Source: Euryarchaeota archaeon UBA86
Lineage (GTDB): Archaea > Thermoplasmatota > Poseidoniia > Poseidoniales > Thalassarchaeaceae
Assembly: GCA_002503055.1 (NCBI GenBank)
Contig: DAQX01000026.1
Location: 15,746-34,306, forward strand
Direction: 5' to 3'
DNA: 18,561 nucleotides
A program made the translations under genes and the position numbers. Shown here piece by piece: positions 14,571-18,561 of the stretch (positions within the stretch are counted from its first letter, which is position 1; each line of letters opens with the position of its first letter). A model generated the notes under the pieces. It ran no database searches, had not been told where the DNA came from, and saw nothing but the letters and a program-made list of their open reading frames with translations.

Positions 14571-17224
14571 TCCGTCTTGTCGAATCTTTCACGCTCGACC
14601 CCTAACTTGGCTGCAGCGTCATCTACTGTACCGGCAGGCATAACGCCGTCCTGCTCTAATGCCGATAATGCTGCTAGCACTATGCTGTTAGTATCGATCT
14701 CGAAGAAAGAACGCAGTGCCTCACGAGTGTCCGAGCGCCCGAAACCATCGGTCCCTAGTACAACATAACGCCCCCCTACCCAACGCTGAATCATTTCAGG
14801 GATGGCTGCGATGTGGTCCGATGATGCGACTGTGGGAGTATCGTCCCCGAAGCACTGCTTCGCATAGGGAGTCTGGGCATCTTGTGGGTGCAGCCGGGTG
14901 TGCCTCTCTGATGCTAGACCTTCTCGGCGCATCTCACCATAGGATGTTACCGACCAAACCTCAGGACTAACTCCATACTCATTGCTTAGAATGTTGGCTG
15001 CTTCTCTAACATATTGCAGAATGGGTCCTGAACCCAGTAGTCGAATTTTGGTTCCCTTACCTTTAGCGTCGTCGAGTAAATAGGCACCACGGACTATTCC
15101 CTCATCGGCTCCATCTGGCTTAGGAATCTGTTGCTGATTCTCATTGTACAACATCACATAGTGGAAGACATCGAGATTCTCACCCCACATCTCATCAATG
15201 CCATGTCGAATGATTGTTGCAAGTTCGTAAGCATAAGCTGGATCCCAGGCCCTGCAATGTGGAACCGTCGATGCCATCAGCAGGCTGTGACCATCTTGGT
15301 GCTGTAATCCCTCACCATTGAGTGTAGTTCGCCCTGCGGTCGCACCCATCAAGAAGCCACGAGCACGTGCGTCTGATGCGCTCCAAATCTGATCTCCCAC
15401 TCGCTGAAAACCGAACATTGAGTAGAATGTGTAGAATGGAAGAGTGGGTGACTTAGCGTGAGAGTAAGAAGTGGCACTGGATATCCAAGAAGCAATTGCT
15501 CCGGCTTCCGAGATTCCTTCCTGAAGAACCTGTCCGGACTCCGACTCCTTGTACTTCAGTAGCATCGAATGATCGACCGGTGTATACTTCTGACCGTGTG
15601 ATGCAAAGATACTGAACTCGCTGAACAGTGGATCCATTCCGAATGTCCTTCCTTCATCGGGAATAATCGGTACCACCTTCTCGCCAATCGGCGACTTCAG
15701 TATATTGCGAAGCAGTCTGACAAATACCATAGTAGTCGAGACTTCTTGGCCCTGAGGAGTGCCTTCATCAAATGCTGAGTATGTGTCTGCATCCGGTAAT
15801 TCGTAATCGATTGAAACTGGCGTCCTTGAAGGAAGTGGGCCACCGAGAGTCTGTCTACGCTCGAGCATATATTCTAACTCATCCGAATCTTCCTCTAGCT
15901 GATGGAATGGGCTGTCCTCTAAAGTCGAGTTTTCGATAGCGAGATTTAGCGCGTCTCGATATGCGACTAGGTCGTCTAGATTCATCTTCTTCTTTTGATG
16001 GGTTGAGTTTCTTCCCTCGAAAGAATCGATTCCCCAGCCCTTGACAGTATGGGCTAGGATTACAGCCGGGCCTTCAGCTGCAAGTGCTGCCTGATATGCA
16101 GCGTAGACCTTGCGTGGGTCGTGACCGCCTCGTGAGAGATTTGCAATATCCTCGTCTGACATAGATGCTCCAAGGCTCTCGAGCGCCTCACTTCCGGAGA
16201 ATAACTCTGATCGGAAATCGGAAGGTGAAAGAGTGCTTAGTCGCTGCCAATCTCCATCGGTAATCTCCTCAAAACGTGCTAGTAGATCGCCATTTGTATC
16301 CATACTCAGTATTCGGTCCCAGCCTGAGCCCCAAAGCACCTTGATGACGGTCCAACCAGCACCTCGATAGAGCCCTTCAAGCTCTTGGACAATCTTCGCA
16401 TTACCTCTCACTGGACCGTCTAGTCTCTGCAAGTTGCAGTTGACTACAACAATCAAATTGTCGAGTCTTTCTCTGCCTGCAACGGCGATAGAAGCAATGG
16501 ATTCGGGTTCGTCCATCTCTCCATCTCCTAGGAATGCGAACACCCTGCTCTCTGATGTGTCTGCCAGATCTCGCTGGTGCAGATACTTCCAGAATCTAGC
16601 ATGCATAACAGCGCCCAGTGGCCCCAAACCCATTGACACAGTAGGATACTCCCAGAAATCCGGCATCAGCCGGGGGTGTGGGTAAGAAGATAGTCCAGAG
16701 CCATAGGTCTCCTGTCTGAAATTGACTAACTCATCCTCACTGAGTCTTCCTTCTAGAAAGGCTCTGGCATAGATTCCGGGGCTGGCGTGCCCCTGAACAT
16801 AGATTGCATCTCCAATTCCATTGTGTTCCTTGCCTCTGAACACATGGTTGAACCCGACCTCATAGAGTGTCGAGCTAGATGCATATGTCGAGATGTGCCC
16901 TCCGATGCCGTCGATTCTTCGGTTGGCATCGGAAACCATGACTGCTGCATTCCATAGAACGGTGTTCTGTACTCTCTCCTCTAACTCCAGATTGCCCGGA
17001 TAAGGAGGCTGTTGCTCTATTGCAATGGAATTTAGATAAGGAGTCCGAGAAGGTGGAAGAATAGGTATCGAAAGTCCTTCTGCCTCTGCCATAATTTCGT
17101 GCAGTAGCATTCTCGCTCTCTCGACTCCGTGGGCGTCGACTACTGAGCGTAGTGCCTCTAGCCACTCAATCGTCTCCTCAGGGTCAGAATCTGGGAGTCT
17201 TTGGCGAGGGTCGTTAGGCGGCAT
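14567..17224 (-). CDS. aceE: Pyruvate dehydrogenase E1 component, homodimeric AceE type
   Basis: This 885-residue protein matches the length of bacterial AceE (about 887). E1 decarboxylates pyruvate using thiamine diphosphate and transfers the acetyl group to the lipoyl domain of E2. The cofactor motif is GDGEMDEPES (233-242) followed by VVNCNLQRLDGPVRGN (260-275), the GDG ... NCN signature with the AceE-specific LQRLDGPVRGN. The substrate channel residues GHASPGIYARAFLEGR (145-160) and SSYPHPRLMPDFWEYPTVSMGLG (179 onward) are AceE hallmarks. So are HTVKGWGIDSFEGRNSTHQKK and, later, AYELATIIRHGIDEMW. Archaea that have a pyruvate dehydrogenase usually carry the heterotetrameric type, so this looks acquired from bacteria. 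No E2 or E3 gene lies within the window. The start ATG 17224 follows a strong hairpin. The stop overlaps the small plus-strand ORF. Confidence 0.95.
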   Translation of the reverse strand: MPPNDPRQRLPDSDPEETIEWLEALRSVVDAHGVERARMLLHEIMAEAEGLSIPILPPSRTPYLNSIAIEQQPPYPGNLELEERVQNTVLWNAAVMVSDANRRIDGIGGHISTYASSSTLYEVGFNHVFRGKEHNGIGDAIYVQGHASPGIYARAFLEGRLSEDELVNFRQETYGSGLSSYPHPRLMPDFWEYPTVSMGLGPLGAVMHARFWKYLHQRDLADTSESRVFAFLGDGEMDEPESIASIAVAGRERLDNLIVVVNCNLQRLDGPVRGNAKIVQELEGLYRGAGWTVIKVLWGSGWDRILSMDTNGDLLARFEEITDGDWQRLSTLSPSDFRSELFSGSEALESLGASMSDEDIANLSRGGHDPRKVYAAYQAALAAEGPAVILAHTVKGWGIDSFEGRNSTHQKKKMNLDDLVAYRDALNLAIENSTLEDSPFHQLEEDSDELEYMLERRQTLGGPLPSRTPVSIDYELPDADTYSAFDEGTPQGQEVSTTMVFVRLLRNILKSPIGEKVVPIIPDEGRTFGMDPLFSEFSIFASHGQKYTPVDHSMLLKYKESESGQVLQEGISEAGAIASWISSATSYSHAKSPTLPFYTFYSMFGFQRVGDQIWSASDARARGFLMGATAGRTTLNGEGLQHQDGHSLLMASTVPHCRAWDPAYAYELATIIRHGIDEMWGENLDVFHYVMLYNENQQQIPKPDGADEGIVRGAYLLDDAKGKGTKIRLLGSGPILQYVREAANILSNEYGVSPEVWSVTSYGEMRREGLASERHTRLHPQDAQTPYAKQCFGDDTPTVASSDHIAAIPEMIQRWVGGRYVVLGTDGFGRSDTREALRSFFEIDTNSIVLAALSALEQDGVMPAGTVDDAAAKLGVERERFDKTD

Positions 17225-17233
17225 ACTGCATCT

Positions 17234-17254
17234 ACCTGCCCCCTTGGGGCAGGT
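17234..17254 (-). promoter_or_regulatory. Perfect 9-bp hairpin in the aceE leader
   Basis: ACCTGCCCC-AAG-GGGGCAGGT (minus-strand reading) is a perfect 9-bp stem with a 3-nt loop, ending 9 nt before the aceE ATG. The only purine-rich, Shine-Dalgarno-like sequence nearby (GGGGCAGGT) is the 3' arm of the stem, so folding would hide it. It could be a translational control element, or a terminator for a transcript on the plus strand (followed there by TCTTTTC at 17271-17277). Confidence 0.5.
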
Positions 17255-17297
17255 CTGCGACCGATTGGAGTCTTTTCAATGAGTGGTGCTTAGAATG

Positions 17298-17882
17298 TCA
17301 TCTCGGCCCCAGAGAAGGACCTGTTCTGATTAGATGACATTCATGCTTGGTTCTGACTCCGGCTACAGTTATGGCTGAGTCGCCGTCAATACATCTCTCA
17401 CCTTTCCAATCTCTGACTGCCCTCATCACAGTACTTCTCCCGGGAGGATTATTCGGATCTACCTTGAGTTCAATCCATGATTCTTCGACTTCGCCCATCC
17501 ACTGCAATACTGCATTGATTGCTTTTCGCGCAAAACCGTGCTGCTGTTCCGAGCTACGGACCCAGTAACCGAGATTCCAATGAGCCTTTCCTGAACGAGT
17601 CACGCGGTCGAATCCAATTAGTCCAAGAAGTGCTTTGTCCCACGGCCTAACCATGACCCAATGATGTAGCATCCCAGAGCGTCCCATTCCCTCTGTTTCA
17701 GTTAGGAAGTCCTGTATCTGTGAGTCAAATGGAATGTCTGGATTGATCCATGGCATGGCTCTGCTGACCTCAGGCCAAGTCTCTTCGAAAGCCTCTAGCA
17801 AGACTTCGTTGTGCTCTTCCGAAGCGGGCCTCAATACGAGTGTGTCATCGACTCTGATAGTCGTCGTAGCCCTCCTAAGCAC
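17298..17882 (-). CDS. GNAT-family N-acetyltransferase, RimJ/RimL-like
   Basis: This 194-residue protein begins with the RimJ/RimL-type strand VDDTLVLRPASEEHNEVLLEAF. The acetyl-CoA-binding region is LGYWVRSSEQQHGFARKAINAVLQW (about 103-127), where the pyrophosphate loop Q/R-x-x-G-x-A is QQHGFA. A following strand, WIELKVDPNNPPGRSTVMRAV, corresponds to the family's N-x-x-S-x-x-V element. Such enzymes acetylate protein N-termini or small amines; the substrate is not predictable here. The GTG at 17882 is the most upstream start possible, because an in-frame TGA lies 7 codons before it. AGGAGG falls inside codons 3-4, so no normal Shine-Dalgarno explains the start. The gene lies between the Pro/Glu-linker gene and aceE, all on the minus strand. 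Confidence 0.82.
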   Translation of the reverse strand: MLRRATTTIRVDDTLVLRPASEEHNEVLLEAFEETWPEVSRAMPWINPDIPFDSQIQDFLTETEGMGRSGMLHHWVMVRPWDKALLGLIGFDRVTRSGKAHWNLGYWVRSSEQQHGFARKAINAVLQWMGEVEESWIELKVDPNNPPGRSTVMRAVRDWKGERCIDGDSAITVAGVRTKHECHLIRTGPSLGPR

Positions 17883-17920
17883 ATCTCTGCGGCGGGGTTC
17901 TCACCAATCAGGGCTACGGA

Positions 17921-18561
<641 letters not shown>

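Overview
The window looks archaeal. It carries the archaeal-order block uS13-uS4-uS11-Rpo3 (RNA polymerase subunit D), an archaeal-type pantoate kinase, and a TPD-family nuclease-like protein of the kind shared by archaea and animals. Several neighbours look bacterial: a bacterial-architecture leucyl-tRNA synthetase, a homodimeric AceE-type pyruvate dehydrogenase E1, a glyoxalase-II-like metallo-beta-lactamase protein and a RimJ/RimL-like acetyltransferase. This mix, the moderate GC content and the very tight packing suggest a planktonic Thermoplasmatota lineage such as Marine Group II (Poseidoniia). That assignment is an inference, since no rRNA gene is present.

Layout, left half (plus strand). 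1-3359 is the 3' part of a giant polytopic membrane protein with about 35 membrane segments. 3402-4379 is a membrane-anchored extracytoplasmic protein ending in an FKBP-like domain. 4421-5722 is a class I SAM methyltransferase with a THUMP-like C-terminal part. After a hairpin and a structured leader of about 100 nt come uS13, uS4, uS11 and Rpo3 (5829-8256). Their junctions are very tight, and two of them place the upstream stop codon inside the next gene's Shine-Dalgarno sequence. A hairpin follows rpo3, then pantoate kinase (8294-9268), where uL18/eL18-type ribosomal genes would often be expected.

Middle. A minus-strand set of leuS, a DCC-family thiol-disulfide protein and the CDIN1-like nuclease (13563 down to 9263) converges on pantoate kinase with a 6-bp overlap of the two stop regions. 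leuS is divergent from a plus-strand metallo-beta-lactamase gene. The 169 bp between them is unusually rich in inverted repeats, with four stems. The metallo-beta-lactamase gene is followed after 4 nt by a tiny, probably coupled ORF encoding a Gly/Cys-tailed 30-residue peptide. That ORF overlaps the aceE stop codon by 4 bp.

Right part (minus strand). A partial Pro/Glu-linker protein with a Rho_N/SAP-like helical motif runs off the right edge. A GNAT acetyltransferase and aceE follow; aceE is preceded by a perfect 9-bp hairpin 9 nt before its start codon.

No intergenic stretch exceeds 300 bp. I saw no tRNA, rRNA, CRISPR array, insertion sequence or phage gene. The most notable items are the archaeal CDIN1/TPD protein in an operon with leuS, the structured leaders upstream of uS13, leuS and aceE, the small Gly/Cys peptide, and the stop-codon overlaps.
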